Source of the DNA: Shewanella putrefaciens
GTDB taxonomy: Bacteria > Pseudomonadota > Gammaproteobacteria > Enterobacterales > Shewanellaceae
Direction: 5' to 3'
DNA length: 64,000 bases
NCBI RefSeq assembly: GCF_016406305.1
Contig: NZ_CP066369.1
Coordinates: 2,994,501 to 3,058,500 of the forward strand
Positions 46,746 to 56,740 of this stretch are shown in pieces; the stretch's first letter is position 1, and the number at the start of each line of letters is the position of its first letter. The notes under the pieces are model-generated. The model was not told the origin of the DNA. It saw nothing but the letters and a program-made list of their open reading frames with translations, and made no database searches. Made by a program: the position numbers and the translations under genes.

Positions 46746-46826
46746 TCCTCACTATATTGAGTATTTGTTTTCATCAATTGTTCAAACAAATACATCATAA
46801 AGTTTAATCACCATTTATGTAGCAAA

Positions 46827-46853
46827 GGGAGATCCGTCGCCGAACCTCCCTTA
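46827..46853 (-). terminator. weak stem-loop after flaB
   Basis: AAGGGAG / CTCCCTT stem, 14-nt loop, 25-50 nt after the flaB stop, without a clear T-run. It may only attenuate transcription and let flaG-fliD be read at a lower level than flagellin. Confidence 0.45.
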
Positions 46854-46877
46854 AAACCATTTCACTTCAGTATGTTA

Positions 46878-47696
46878 TTACAACAGTGATAAGGCTACTT
46901 GAGGTAATTGGTTAGCTTGGGCCAACATCGCAGAACCAGTTTGTTGTAACACTTGGTTCTTAGTCATTTGTGACGTTTCTTTAGCAAAGTCAACATCCAC
47001 AATACGGCTCTTCGCATCGGCAACGTTAGCTTGAGTATTAGCACTGTTGCTAATGTTGTGAGCTAAACGGTTTTGTACCGCACCTAAATCAGCACGTTGT
47101 GTATCGATCGTTTTAATGGCTTTATCAATTGCCGCGAGTGATGATGCACGGTTTGCAGAAGTCGCAAGCACCAATCCACTAATTGACAGAGATGCTTTAT
47201 CTGTTTTCTTCACTTTTACTGTAACATCTTCGCCTTCTTGGTGACCCACTTGGAACACTTTTCCAGTAGAGAAGCCACCTTGCATTAATTTTGTACTACC
47301 GAAAGCAGTTGTTTTACCAATGTTGTCAATTTCAGTAACTAACTGATCTATTTCAGCTTTCAGTGCTGCGATGTCGTCGGTACTGTTTGCACCGTTTTCG
47401 GCTTGAACAGTCAAATCACGCATACGCTGTAACATGTTAGTCTGTTCTTGCATTGCACCTTCAGCGATCTGCGCAATTGAGATAGCATCGTTGGCATTAC
47501 GCATACCAACTTCTAGGCCGCGTACTTGGCTATTTAAACGGTTAGAAATTGCTAAACCAGCGGCGTCATCTTTCGCGCTGTTAATACGCAGACCACTGGA
47601 TAAACGTTCCATTGATGTGGCCAAACCACCAGCAGATGTATTTAAGTTTTTCTGTGCTTTTAAAGATGTGACGTTAGTGTTTACTGTAATGGCCAT
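46878..47696 (-). CDS. flaB: flagellin FlaB (second flagellin)
   Basis: A 272-residue flagellin with conserved D0/D1 ends ([57 protein letters not shown]) and a short central region, so no large surface domain. It is about 90% alike to the flagellin upstream; differences cluster near residues 125-175 ([21 protein letters not shown]). Has its own strong sigma-28 promoter and ribosome site (AGAGGAAA), so it is likely the major late flagellin. Symbol follows the Shewanella convention (flaA next to flgL, flaB after it). Confidence 0.93.
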   Translation of the reverse strand: MAITVNTNVTSLKAQKNLNTSAGGLATSMERLSSGLRINSAKDDAAGLAISNRLNSQVRGLEVGMRNANDAISIAQIAEGAMQEQTNMLQRMRDLTVQAENGANSTDDIAALKAEIDQLVTEIDNIGKTTAFGSTKLMQGGFSTGKVFQVGHQEGEDVTVKVKKTDKASLSISGLVLATSANRASSLAAIDKAIKTIDTQRADLGAVQNRLAHNISNSANTQANVADAKSRIVDVDFAKETSQMTKNQVLQQTGSAMLAQANQLPQVALSLL

Positions 47697-47779
47697 GATC
47701 GTTTCCTCTTTATACCTGGCTTGTTAGCTAAATTTGCCTGTCTACTTAAGCCAGGCGGGTCTTAGTGGTTACAGTATAT

Positions 47780-47806
47780 TTAACGGCAGCACCTTTTTTA
47801 TCTTTA
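47780..47806 (-). promoter_or_regulatory. sigma-28 (FliA) promoter of flaB
   Basis: Minus strand TAAAG, 14 bases, GCCGTTAA; consensus TAAAGTTT-N11-GCCGATAA with one mismatch in the -10 box. Predicted start about 47773, leader about 77 nt. Confidence 0.9.
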
Positions 47807-47877
47807 GGATTATTTTTAAAAAATTTTTACTTTTTAAAAATAATCTATTTTTCATGATGATAACTATTTTACCCAAT

Positions 47878-47926
47878 AAAAAACTTTGCCTACTTTTCTA
47901 GAAAACTAGAAAAAGTAGGCAAAAAA
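47878..47926 (-). terminator. terminator of flaA
   Basis: Long stem GCCTACTTTT / AAAGTAGGC with an inner TCTAG/CTAGA pair, then a T-rich tail (AAAGTTTTTTA) on the minus strand, about 30 nt after the flaA stop. It makes flaA a single-gene unit. Confidence 0.88.
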
Positions 47927-47952
47927 CACTTCCATACGCTCGCGTGACTATA

Positions 47953-48774
47953 TTAGCCTAGGAGGGATAACGCCACTTGCGGTAGTTGGTTAGCTTGAGC
48001 AAGCATCGCCGAACCCGTTTGTTGTAACACTTGATTTTTCGTCATTACCGACGTTTCTTTAGCAAAGTCGACATCCACAATGCGGCTCTTCGCATCGGCA
48101 ACGTTTGCTTGAGTATTAGCACTGTTACTAATGTTATGGGCTAAACGATTTTGTACCGCACCTAAATCGGCACGTTGTGTATCGATCGTTTTAATGGCTT
48201 TATCAATTGCGGCAAGTGATGACGCACGATTTGCCGATGTTGCTAAGTTTAAGCCTGTCACCGATAACGATGTTTTATCCGTTTTTTTCACTTTAACGAT
48301 AACATCCTCACCTTCCTGGTGGCCAACCTGGAACACTTTTCCAGTAGAGAAGCCGCCTTGCAACAACTTTGTATTACCAAAGGCAGTACTTGTACCAATG
48401 TTATCAATTTCAGTGACTAACTGATCCATCTCAGCCTTCAATGCTGCAATATCATCAGTACTGTTTGCACCGTTTTCAGCTTGAATAGTCAAGTCACGCA
48501 TACGCTGCAGCATGTTTGTCTGTTCTTGCATTGCACCTTCAGCAATCTGCGCAATTGAGATAGCATCGTTAGCATTTCGCATACCAACCTCTAAACCGCG
48601 GACTTGGCTGTTTAAACGGTTAGAAATAGCTAAACCCGCAGCGTCATCTTTGGCGCTGTTAATACGCAGACCACTAGACAGACGCTCCATAGATGTCGCT
48701 AAACCACTACTGGAGGTATTTAAATTTTTCTGTGCCTTCATCGAAGTCACGTTGGTGTTAACGGTAATAGCCAT
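47953..48774 (-). CDS. flaA: flagellin FlaA (first flagellin)
   Basis: A 273-residue flagellin with the same architecture as FlaB. N-terminus [21 protein letters not shown]-terminus [11 protein letters not shown]. The ATG at 48774 (GAGGA upstream) is the true start; ten extra codons in frame upstream are not conserved. In contrast to flaB I see no sigma-28 site, only a weak sigma-54-like motif (48813-48829), so timing probably differs. In Shewanella two such flagellins occupy different filament segments (literature). Confidence 0.93.
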   Translation of the reverse strand: MAITVNTNVTSMKAQKNLNTSSSGLATSMERLSSGLRINSAKDDAAGLAISNRLNSQVRGLEVGMRNANDAISIAQIAEGAMQEQTNMLQRMRDLTIQAENGANSTDDIAALKAEMDQLVTEIDNIGTSTAFGNTKLLQGGFSTGKVFQVGHQEGEDVIVKVKKTDKTSLSVTGLNLATSANRASSLAAIDKAIKTIDTQRADLGAVQNRLAHNISNSANTQANVADAKSRIVDVDFAKETSVMTKNQVLQQTGSAMLAQANQLPQVALSLLG

Positions 48775-48812
48775 ATTTTTTTCCTCTTCTAAGTATCTTG
48801 CCAAGACTTCGA

Positions 48813-48829
48813 AGCTTGGCCATTTCCAA
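48813..48829 (-). promoter_or_regulatory. weak sigma-54-like motif before flaA
   Basis: Minus strand ATTGGAAATGGCCAAGCTT: GG and GC are 10 bases apart and the predicted leader (about 27 nt) matches those of flhA, flgB and flgF, but neither box is close to consensus. Confidence 0.28.
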
Positions 48830-48876
48830 TCTTGAAACTACCTGTGTATTTAGGTTGTTATCCCCAAATATCACGC

Positions 48877-50088
48877 TTAAATATAATCAAACAGGGAAAC
48901 AGAACCCACTTTACTAAACACGCTAGAGACTGCGTTCAATGCAAGCTGTTGCTTTTCAAATTCCGTAATCGCTGACGCATAATCGAGATCTTCCAATAAA
49001 GAGAGTGCGGATGAATTCACCACTTTCTCCTCTGTGTGAGTCTCTGAGTAATTTTCGACAGCCTTCAGATTATTCCCCGCCACACTTCTGGCGGAACTTA
49101 TCTGATTAACGCCACTATCGATATTATTCAATATCTGTGCCAACTGCGCCCGACCTTGCGGTGTGTTCGCAGAATTAGGATCCTCAATCAAGGCGATGGC
49201 ATTGCTTATCGAGTCAAAAATGCTCACTTCAGCTTGGGGTTCCATGCTGAAACTATCGCCAGCACTAGGTTTACCGTCGATTTTGACTTCAATACCATTA
49301 AAACTGACCGGAGTGCTTGCATCAAAATTAGCGACGTTTGCTACCGGATTATTCGCCGAATCTAGCACCTGTAAATTGACTCCACCGGCACCATTGTCAG
49401 AAAAATTAAATGTATACGTATCAGCTACATATGTTGCTTGATTTGCGATTTTTGCTGTATCAACATTGAATTCTCCCTGCTGGCTGGCCAAATAATTGAC
49501 GCTATAATCACCAAGTCCATTAGGGGCCTTCATAAATGCCATATCACCGGGAACGTTAGTACCAAGGGCAACGCCTGTTTGAACTAAGCTGTTTCGGGTA
49601 CCTGAATCACCGCTATAGACGATTTTGGGCGGTGTTGAGTTATCAAAGGCAAAGGGTTCTTTATCTGTACTGAATCCAGAAAACAGGTAATTTCCCGATT
49701 CATCCTTGCTATTGGCGATAGAAAGCAACTCATCTAGACTTCCTTTCATTTCATCGGCAATCATTTGCCGCTCAGTTTCAGATAGAGTGCCGTTTATCGC
49801 ACGCATGACTTGTTCCCGCATTGAGCCAGCCAAATCTTCAGCACTGCCTAACTTGCTCTCTGCCACGCCGAGGCGGTTAGTTGCGTAGTCAATATTCTTC
49901 ATAAATTGATCGACTAGCGCATTTTTCTGGTTCAGATTATCGATCCCCAATGCCGCCACAGGATCATCGCCGGCGGTATTCACTTTCTTACCTGTGCTTA
50001 ATTGATCGAGGATCTTGCTCGTCGCGGTTTGCTTTTGCAGCACACTGGTAATGCTTTGATTAAAGATCTGCGCGGATGATAATCTCAT
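48877..50088 (-). CDS. flgL: hook-filament junction protein FlgL
   Basis: A 403-residue flagellin-like junction protein. MRLSSAQIFNQSITSVLQKQ at the N-terminus and LNAVSSVFSKVGSVSLFDYI at the C-terminus are the D0 helices. Longer than enteric FlgL (317) because of an extra middle region. Follows flgK by 11 bp; ATG start. Confidence 0.95.
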   Translation of the reverse strand: MRLSSAQIFNQSITSVLQKQTATSKILDQLSTGKKVNTAGDDPVAALGIDNLNQKNALVDQFMKNIDYATNRLGVAESKLGSAEDLAGSMREQVMRAINGTLSETERQMIADEMKGSLDELLSIANSKDESGNYLFSGFSTDKEPFAFDNSTPPKIVYSGDSGTRNSLVQTGVALGTNVPGDMAFMKAPNGLGDYSVNYLASQQGEFNVDTAKIANQATYVADTYTFNFSDNGAGGVNLQVLDSANNPVANVANFDASTPVSFNGIEVKIDGKPSAGDSFSMEPQAEVSIFDSISNAIALIEDPNSANTPQGRAQLAQILNNIDSGVNQISSARSVAGNNLKAVENYSETHTEEKVVNSSALSLLEDLDYASAITEFEKQQLALNAVSSVFSKVGSVSLFDYI

Positions 50089-50099
50089 GGTTAAATCTC

Positions 50100-52025
50100 C
50101 TAACGCACTGAGGTCAATAGGGTGTCAAAAATTTCCTGGGCGGTCGTCATGATCCGCGCAGAGGCTTGATAAGCTTGCTGAAAACGCATTAAATTGGCGG
50201 CTTCTTCATCTAAGTTAACCCCAGATTCGCTTTCGACTCTCGCATAGGCTTGTTGGTACACGGCTTCGGCGCTGCCCACTCGCACTTCGGCGGCTTTTGT
50301 CTTACTGCCAATGTCGAGCTTAGTATTTTCAAAAACATCCGCGAGGGTTGACTTACCGCCATTCATCACTTTGGTTTCACTCAGCTTAGCCATAGCCACA
50401 GCGTTGGAGTTATCTCCCTCGGCGAAGGATAAATCGAAGGTAAACTTGTCACCCGCAGCCGCGGCACTGCTGTCAACCTCAAAGGTAAAACCAAAGGCAC
50501 TGATACTCGGGGGCGTATAAGGTGCAGCGGCACCGAGTGATGCACCTGTGGCATCGAATGCCTCATAGGTTGGAGGGATCACTGTGGTATCGAGTTGAAT
50601 AGTCAACTCGCTGCCAGTCACAGGAAAATTTGCGTCGCTGCGATTACTAATCTGCGTTAGTTTGACTTGAGTATTACCCGAGTTCGCCGTATCTGGGGTG
50701 ATTTTAGGTGAAGCCGCCGCAATGCCCTTAGGATCTGTCATCACAACTTCAATGCCATTGGCAGCCCCCGCCGTTGGGCGGATTGCAAACCTGTCCCCGG
50801 ATGCCATGGCACCCGCTTTAATATCGATAGAAAATCCGGCACCACCTTCTAACTTAGACCCGTTTAAGGTCAATGGGGTGATAGCCCCAGATTGCGTGTC
50901 CCTAAGCTCATAGGTCGCAGGTGCGGTAAACGACAATTCGTAGGCTCCCCCCGTCAACAAATTAGTGTCATCGATAGTCACACCTAAAGTTGCGTTCCCC
51001 GTGTTATCTGAATACCCACCAGCTCGGCCTAATGACATTAACGGATCGTTGATATCTTTGAAGATATCCGCGCCCACTTGGCCATTTAGATCGAATCCCT
51101 GCGCTTGTAATTTATTAAAGCTATCGGCTACACCTAAGGCGAGTTGGTCAAGCTCAAGGCCCGCTGGTATTAAGGTTTGCTCACGGTATTCAAACAATGC
51201 ACCTAACTGCCCGCCCAATTTACTGGGATCGGCAGGGACGCTATGCGAGCCGATGCTTGACATCAGCTGCAACTCATTGGGGAATGGATCGCCTGTTTTA
51301 GTGTCCATTGTCATCGCAATTTCACCGGAAACCAGCATCACAGACCCACCTAACATGATGCTTTTAGCGCCATTTTCTAGGAGGATCACATTCACCTGCG
51401 CATATTGGCTCAGCTCTTGGACTAGGGCATCTTGCTTATCGAGCAACATGGCATCTTGATTTGGCGACTTCATCAACTCGAGGTTTAAATTGGCAAGCTC
51501 GGTACTGATCTCATTGATGCGCTTGGTCATGCCTGTGATTTGATCGTTGGTTTGACTAAGTTGACCGTTCAAATGAGACTGCATCTGATTCAAACTGCTC
51601 GCCAATAGTTTGGCATCATTCAAGGTTGAACTACGAATGCCTAAGTCAGCGGGCAAGTCTGCCAGGCTGTTTAGGCCAGAAAACAGCCCATTTAAACTCT
51701 GTGGCACAATTTTACCAATTTGAGAAAACAGTTGGTCCAGTTCACTCAGCTTGCCATAGCTCGCTTCTGCGCCACTTAATGTGGTTTGACCTATGCGTAA
51801 TTCTCTTGCGGCATAATCATTGTAAATACGTTTTACATCAGAAACATAAGTACCAGTTCCGTAAAAGCTATTGCCAAGACGCTGGGATTCCAAGGTGGTC
51901 TGAGTGGCCACTTGGCGGTGATAGCCCGCAGTGTTGGCATTGGCGATGTTATTACTGGTCACACCCAATTGGGATTGGGAAGCCAGCACACCGGTACGGG
52001 CAATAGTTAATAGATCGATAGCCAT
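50100..52025 (-). CDS. flgK: hook-filament junction protein FlgK
   Basis: A 641-residue junction protein (HAP1). Rod/hook N-terminal motif SQLGVTSNNIANANTAGYHR and C-terminal VNLDEEAANLMRFQQAYQAS are clear. Central domains are low in recognisable motifs. ATG with GAGGAG upstream. 40 bp after flgJ; no separate promoter seen, so probably read from the flgF promoter. Confidence 0.96.
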   Translation of the reverse strand: MAIDLLTIARTGVLASQSQLGVTSNNIANANTAGYHRQVATQTTLESQRLGNSFYGTGTYVSDVKRIYNDYAARELRIGQTTLSGAEASYGKLSELDQLFSQIGKIVPQSLNGLFSGLNSLADLPADLGIRSSTLNDAKLLASSLNQMQSHLNGQLSQTNDQITGMTKRINEISTELANLNLELMKSPNQDAMLLDKQDALVQELSQYAQVNVILLENGAKSIMLGGSVMLVSGEIAMTMDTKTGDPFPNELQLMSSIGSHSVPADPSKLGGQLGALFEYREQTLIPAGLELDQLALGVADSFNKLQAQGFDLNGQVGADIFKDINDPLMSLGRAGGYSDNTGNATLGVTIDDTNLLTGGAYELSFTAPATYELRDTQSGAITPLTLNGSKLEGGAGFSIDIKAGAMASGDRFAIRPTAGAANGIEVVMTDPKGIAAASPKITPDTANSGNTQVKLTQISNRSDANFPVTGSELTIQLDTTVIPPTYEAFDATGASLGAAAPYTPPSISAFGFTFEVDSSAAAAGDKFTFDLSFAEGDNSNAVAMAKLSETKVMNGGKSTLADVFENTKLDIGSKTKAAEVRVGSAEAVYQQAYARVESESGVNLDEEAANLMRFQQAYQASARIMTTAQEIFDTLLTSVR

Positions 52026-52065
52026 TAGCCGATACTCCTCAAAACTAACATCCTATGAAGAATGA

Positions 52066-53220
52066 TCATTTGTCTTCTCCTGGCAGTATCGACTTCAGCT
52101 CTTCACTGATGGACTGCATCACTTTGATGACTTTTTCAGCATATTTAGGATCGGTGGCATAACCCGCATCCTGCAATGCACGGATAAATTGGCTCGGTGA
52201 AGCGGCCACTTTTTTCGCATCTTGATAACGATCACCATCGGCAATAAAGGAGACAAAATCATTAAAACTGTGCTCAAAATCGGTATAAACCCGAAAATCG
52301 GCTTTTTGTCTCACGGCGATACCCTGTTCAAACTCCAAGGTACTCACGTTAGCTTTATCCCCTTGCCAGCGGCGATCGGCTTTAATATTGAATAGGTTAT
52401 GGCTAGGAGCCCCATTATTGCCACGGACAATCTTTTGTCCCCACCCCGTTTCTAATGCCGATTGTGCCAATAGGACTTCGGGTTTTGTCCCGAGGGCCTT
52501 TGCCGCTTTTTCTGCATGGGGATATAAGGTCGCCAAAAATTCTTCGCGGCTGCCGAACTTAAGTGTTTTTTGGGTTTCCCTAAATGCCGCCGTCGGCAAG
52601 ATTTGGCCGCTTATCACAGGTTCAATGGGTGACAACGGCTGTTCAGACCAGGTAGGTTTTGGCGCATCTATGGCCAGTAACCGCTCGGGTCTATCTATGT
52701 CTAACGAGGATGTCACGCCATCGGCATGGTCGGCTTCAAAATTAGGCCTTTCAATGGCTGCGGGTACGCCTGCATTGACATTGGCCGCCTCGCCCAACGC
52801 ATCCGAAGCAGAAGCCGAAACGTTTTGTGCTGGAATATGAAGAAATTCATCATCATGTTGCAGTTTAGAACCACCGTCATTACGCAGCACTGAAGCTGGG
52901 GTAAACTGGCTCGATTCTGGCGATAACTGCTGTACCATCATATCCGCAAGGCCGAGTACGCCTTTATCCGATAAATCGACGGATAACTGCTGGTCCCGCA
53001 TCTGCTCATAGAACTTAGTGTATTGACTGTTGAGCGGGCTGTCTGACTCGAACACGGCATTGGCATCCCGCATACTTTTCATCAGCATTTGCACAAAAAT
53101 GCCTTCAAATTGTTGGGCGACTTTCTTCAAGGCGCCCTGCTCATCTTTCTGAGCCTGGGCGCGCAGGGAATCGAGCCCGCCCAGATCAAGAAAATGTGAT
53201 GAACTTGAAAGCTTTTCCAT
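52066..53220 (-). CDS. flgJ: rod assembly protein / peptidoglycan hydrolase FlgJ
   Basis: A 384-residue bifunctional protein. N-terminal rod-binding domain about 15-115 (VAQQFEGIFVQMLMKSMRDAN), a long Pro/Ala/Asp linker (about 115-215), and a C-terminal glucosaminidase domain about 220-375 (LLAQSALETGWGQKIVRG with the catalytic Glu). Makes the peptidoglycan hole for the rod. ATG start, flgI stop 17 bp upstream. Confidence 0.95.
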   Translation of the reverse strand: MEKLSSSSHFLDLGGLDSLRAQAQKDEQGALKKVAQQFEGIFVQMLMKSMRDANAVFESDSPLNSQYTKFYEQMRDQQLSVDLSDKGVLGLADMMVQQLSPESSQFTPASVLRNDGGSKLQHDDEFLHIPAQNVSASASDALGEAANVNAGVPAAIERPNFEADHADGVTSSLDIDRPERLLAIDAPKPTWSEQPLSPIEPVISGQILPTAAFRETQKTLKFGSREEFLATLYPHAEKAAKALGTKPEVLLAQSALETGWGQKIVRGNNGAPSHNLFNIKADRRWQGDKANVSTLEFEQGIAVRQKADFRVYTDFEHSFNDFVSFIADGDRYQDAKKVAASPSQFIRALQDAGYATDPKYAEKVIKVMQSISEELKSILPGEDK

Positions 53221-53237
53221 GATTTTCCCGACAGAAA

Positions 53238-54329
53238 TTAGATGATGATAAGCTCACCATGCAAAGCACCTGCCACTTTTAACGCTTCGAGGATAGCAAG
53301 CACATCTGAGGGCGCAGCGCCCACTAAGTTTACCGCTCTAACTAATTCATCTAAGGTCGTGCCAGGATTAAACATAAACATCCGACGGTCGCTTTCTTCC
53401 ACCCCTATGGTGGAGTTAGAGGTCACAACAGTCTCGCCATTGGCTAAGGCATTAGGTTGAGACACCTGAGTCGCTTCGGCAATAGTGACTGTAAGTCCGC
53501 CATGGGTCACCGCTGCTGGCAATAACTTGACGTTCTGCCCCACCACAATAGTGCCTGTCCGTGAGTTAACAATGACTTTGGCTGACTCATCTGCGGGTTC
53601 TACATCAATATTTTCTAAGGTCGCGAGGAAAGAAACTCGCTGTGACACATCCCTTGGGGCGCTCACTTGTACTGAGGTTGCATCCAATGGGCGAGCCATA
53701 TCTGGGCCGAGCAGCTCATTAATGGCATCGGCCATGCGCTGCGCGGTAGAAAAGTCGGAGCGACGTAGGTTAAACGTCAAATAATCGCCACTTGAAAAAG
53801 GGCTTGCGACACTGCGCTCAACAATGGCGCCGTTAGGAATGCGTCCTACCGTTGGGGTATTTTGAATAACCTTTGAACCGTCTAAACCATCGGCACTAAA
53901 ACCGCTGACCACTAAGCTGCCCTGGGCAATTGCATACACATTACCGTCAACCCCTTTAAGGAAGGTTTGCAACAAGGTGCCGCCACGTAGGCTTTTAGCT
54001 TCACCTAGGCTTGATACGGTCACATCTAAATCTTGACCGGGTTTGATAAACGCTGGCATATCCGCATGCACGGCAACTACGGCAACGTTCTTGATTTTAG
54101 GCCTAAAATTATCGGGCAAGTTGATGCCAAAATTTTTCAGCATTGTCATAAAGGTTTGTTCGGTATAACGCGTTTTTTCACCCGTACCCGGCAAACCGAC
54201 CACCAAACCATAACCAATTAACTGGTTACTGCGCACCCCCTGCACATTGGCAATATCCTTAATGCGTTCAGCTTGGCTAGGGTGAGTCAACACGAGCATG
54301 GCAAGGGTTAAGATCAGTTTATATTTCAT
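53238..54329 (-). CDS. flgI: flagellar P-ring protein FlgI
   Basis: A 363-residue periplasmic ring protein. Signal peptide about 1-20 ([20 protein letters not shown]), then [20 protein letters not shown] and [14 protein letters not shown]-terminal [20 protein letters not shown] is typical. Start is ATG 54329 with AAGGAG seven bases upstream; an open-frame extension upstream runs into flgH and is not used. Confidence 0.96.
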   Translation of the reverse strand: MKYKLILTLAMLVLTHPSQAERIKDIANVQGVRSNQLIGYGLVVGLPGTGEKTRYTEQTFMTMLKNFGINLPDNFRPKIKNVAVVAVHADMPAFIKPGQDLDVTVSSLGEAKSLRGGTLLQTFLKGVDGNVYAIAQGSLVVSGFSADGLDGSKVIQNTPTVGRIPNGAIVERSVASPFSSGDYLTFNLRRSDFSTAQRMADAINELLGPDMARPLDATSVQVSAPRDVSQRVSFLATLENIDVEPADESAKVIVNSRTGTIVVGQNVKLLPAAVTHGGLTVTIAEATQVSQPNALANGETVVTSNSTIGVEESDRRMFMFNPGTTLDELVRAVNLVGAAPSDVLAILEALKVAGALHGELIII

Positions 54330-54340
54330 GATACGACTCC

Positions 54341-55015
54341 TTAGAAGGGCCACCAGTCGCTCATAAAGAACTGGCTCAACCAGCCAACTTTTTGAGCATC
54401 CGCGAATGTACCTGTACCACTGTATTGAATACGGGCATTCGCCATACGCGTTGAATCGATAGTGTTATCGGGTTTTATGTCCTGCGAGCGAACAATGCCT
54501 GTCACGCGAATAAACTCATCGCCATTGTTGATTGAAATCCACTTTTCACCGCGCACCACAAGATTACCGTTGTTCAGCACTTGCATCACGTTGGCGGAAA
54601 TACTGCCATCGAGGCTATTGCTTTGATCTGCATCGGCTTCTCGCTTAGTGTTCATGCTGTCTTTGTAGCGTAAATCGATTGGCACACCGCTGATAGTCAC
54701 ATTACCGCCACCTGCATAGATAGGATCGAGGGTCATATCAGAGCCCTTCTTGATCTCATTATTCGCGCTTTTCTTCGCCTGAGTCGCTTCCTTCAACACA
54801 ATAGTAATGATGTCACCGACCTTGTGAGCGCGAATGTCCGAATATAAGCTCGCAGCCTGACTATCCTGATAAATAGACCCCGTTGCCGCTATTTTTGTCG
54901 GCGGAGCTTCGGGATAAATCGGTGCATAAAAAGGATCGTCTGCAATCGGTTTTTTCTGCGTCGAGCTACAAGCGCTAAGCAAGAGAGCCGCGGCCAATAT
55001 GAAATATCTAGCCAT
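54341..55015 (-). CDS. flgH: flagellar L-ring lipoprotein FlgH
   Basis: A 224-residue outer-membrane lipoprotein. Lipobox LLSAC with Cys16. Family motifs [20 protein letters not shown] and [33 protein letters not shown] with AGAGG upstream. 11 bp after flgG. Confidence 0.96.
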   Translation of the reverse strand: MARYFILAAALLLSACSSTQKKPIADDPFYAPIYPEAPPTKIAATGSIYQDSQAASLYSDIRAHKVGDIITIVLKEATQAKKSANNEIKKGSDMTLDPIYAGGGNVTISGVPIDLRYKDSMNTKREADADQSNSLDGSISANVMQVLNNGNLVVRGEKWISINNGDEFIRVTGIVRSQDIKPDNTIDSTRMANARIQYSGTGTFADAQKVGWLSQFFMSDWWPF

Positions 55016-55026
55016 GATATGTGCCT

Positions 55027-55815
55027 CTATAGGTTCTGATTCACATAAGCCAGCATCTGATCTACCGCTGAAATCACTTTAGAGTTCATCTCGTAGATAC
55101 GCTGACTTTCAATTAAATTCACAAGCTCTTCGGTCACATTGACGTTAGAGGTTTCTAACGCGCCTTGACGAATAGCCCCCATTCCATCAAGCGAAGCCGT
55201 GCCTTGGATAGGTGTGCCGCTTGCCCCCGTCTCGGTGTAGAGGTTTTGTCCCATAGGATCGAGACCCGATGGGTTAATGAAATCCGACATACTGAGCTGA
55301 CCTACCACCTGATTTTCTGCGGCGCCCGGTGTTTTTACCGACACTTCACCTTCGGCAGAAACCGTAATACTGGTAGCATCCTCTGGGATAGTGATCGCAG
55401 GCTGCAGCACAAAACCAGAACCTGGCGTAACTATCTGCCCGGTATCGTCTAAGGTAAATTGGCCATTGCGGGTATAAGCCGTAGTACCATCGGGTAATTG
55501 CACTTCAAAAAAGCCAGGGCCTTCAATCATCAGATCGAGTGAATTGTCCGTTGTCAGCATATTGCCTTGGGTGAACATTTTTTGAGTGGCAACCACCTTA
55601 GTACCCGCACCGATATTTAAGCCATTGGGTAATTTAGTGTTAGAGGCACTAATGCCCCCCGCTTGGTTAACGGTTTGATATAACAAATCTTCAAATACCG
55701 CACGGCTCTTTTTGTAGCCCACAGTGCTGGCGTTGGCGACGTTGTTTGAAATCACCGCAATGTCAGTTTGCTGTGCGTCTAAGCCAGTTTTACTAATCCA
55801 TAACGCCGGATGCAT
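55027..55815 (-). CDS. flgG: distal rod protein FlgG
   Basis: A 262-residue rod protein. [40 protein letters not shown] and the C-terminal [20 protein letters not shown] are FlgG hallmarks. Normal length. ATG with TAGGAG upstream; 10 bp after flgF. Confidence 0.97.
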   Translation of the reverse strand: MHPALWISKTGLDAQQTDIAVISNNVANASTVGYKKSRAVFEDLLYQTVNQAGGISASNTKLPNGLNIGAGTKVVATQKMFTQGNMLTTDNSLDLMIEGPGFFEVQLPDGTTAYTRNGQFTLDDTGQIVTPGSGFVLQPAITIPEDATSITVSAEGEVSVKTPGAAENQVVGQLSMSDFINPSGLDPMGQNLYTETGASGTPIQGTASLDGMGAIRQGALETSNVNVTEELVNLIESQRIYEMNSKVISAVDQMLAYVNQNL

Positions 55816-55825
55816 AATCTATCTC

Positions 55826-56569
55826 CTAACTAATACGCATTAATGAAGATGAAGCGCGATCGTTTTCTTCCGCGGTTTTCATCATCTTGACTTGCAATTC
55901 AAACTGGCGCTGTAGGTCAATCAAAGACACCATTTCATCTACTGGATTAACGTTACTCCCCTCCACCGCACCGCTCTCAACATAGACACTGGGATCGGCG
56001 GGGGCATCGTCACCCGATACAAGGCGGAATAACCCATCCTCGCCACGCATCATCTGCGCATTACCGGGATTGACGAGTTTTAATCTACCCACTTCCTCCA
56101 CCACATCCGCAGTGGCACCTTGGGGACGAACGGAAATAATGCCATCTTGGGAAATTGATACTTTGTCAATCGGCAGCGGCAACACAATTGGCCCCGCATC
56201 TCCCATCACAGGGTTTCCCCTGTCGTTATGCAATAAACCTGTTGCATCAAAACTTAAGCTACCGGAGCGGGTATAGGCCTCACCGCCATCTTGGGCCTGC
56301 ACCGCAAACCAACCATCGCCCTTAATGGCAACGTCAAGATCCCGTCCTGTGGTTTTAATCGGACCAGAGCGAAAATTAGCCGACGGTGTTTCGACCATGG
56401 CAAACACCCGGGATGGCAACCCTTCACCAAAGGCTTGCATCGTTCTGGCTTGAGCCATATCCGCTTTAAATCCATCGGTATTTGCGTTGGCTAAGTTGTT
56501 GGCACGCAGCGCCAACTCATTCATATTTTGCTTAGCGCCACTCATGGATATATACAGGAATTTGTCCAC
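55826..56569 (-). CDS. flgF: proximal rod protein FlgF
   Basis: A 247-residue rod protein starting at GTG 56569 (VDKFLYISMSGAKQNMNELA), with GGAG seven bases upstream; the longer open frame from a TTG at 56611 overlaps the promoter and is not used. C-terminal SNVNPVDEMVSLIDLQRQFE fits the family. First gene after an internal sigma-54 promoter. Confidence 0.95.
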   Translation of the reverse strand: MDKFLYISMSGAKQNMNELALRANNLANANTDGFKADMAQARTMQAFGEGLPSRVFAMVETPSANFRSGPIKTTGRDLDVAIKGDGWFAVQAQDGGEAYTRSGSLSFDATGLLHNDRGNPVMGDAGPIVLPLPIDKVSISQDGIISVRPQGATADVVEEVGRLKLVNPGNAQMMRGEDGLFRLVSGDDAPADPSVYVESGAVEGSNVNPVDEMVSLIDLQRQFELQVKMMKTAEENDRASSSLMRIS

Positions 56570-56607
56570 AGACTGCTCCGTCAAATTTTCTACCTGACCA
56601 TAACAAA

Positions 56608-56622
56608 GCAAGCATCATGCCA
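56608..56622 (-). promoter_or_regulatory. sigma-54 promoter for flgF operon
   Basis: Minus strand TTGGCATGATGCTTGCTTT: TGGCAT, five bases, TTGCT; GG and GC 10 apart. Predicted start about 56596, leader about 27 nt. It splits the flgB-L run into flgBCDE and flgFGHIJKL. Confidence 0.85.
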
Positions 56623-56694
56623 ACAAAATTAGCAGCTAATCGATTGATAAATTAGATAAATAGAAAGGAAAAACCAGGGGAAGCCTAAAAGAGG

Positions 56695-56724
56695 CTAAGT
56701 GTTGCCGCCTGCGGCAACACTTAG
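56695..56724 (-). terminator. 14-bp perfect stem-loop between flgE and flgF
   Basis: CTAAGTGTTGCCGC / GCGGCAACACTTAG with a 2-bp centre, 17 nt after the flgE stop. On the minus strand it is followed by CCTCTTTTAGG, not a clean T-run. Probably a terminator or attenuator protecting the flgBCDE mRNA end, upstream of the flgF promoter. Confidence 0.7.
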
Positions 56725-56740
56725 TACAACCAAGATAGAA

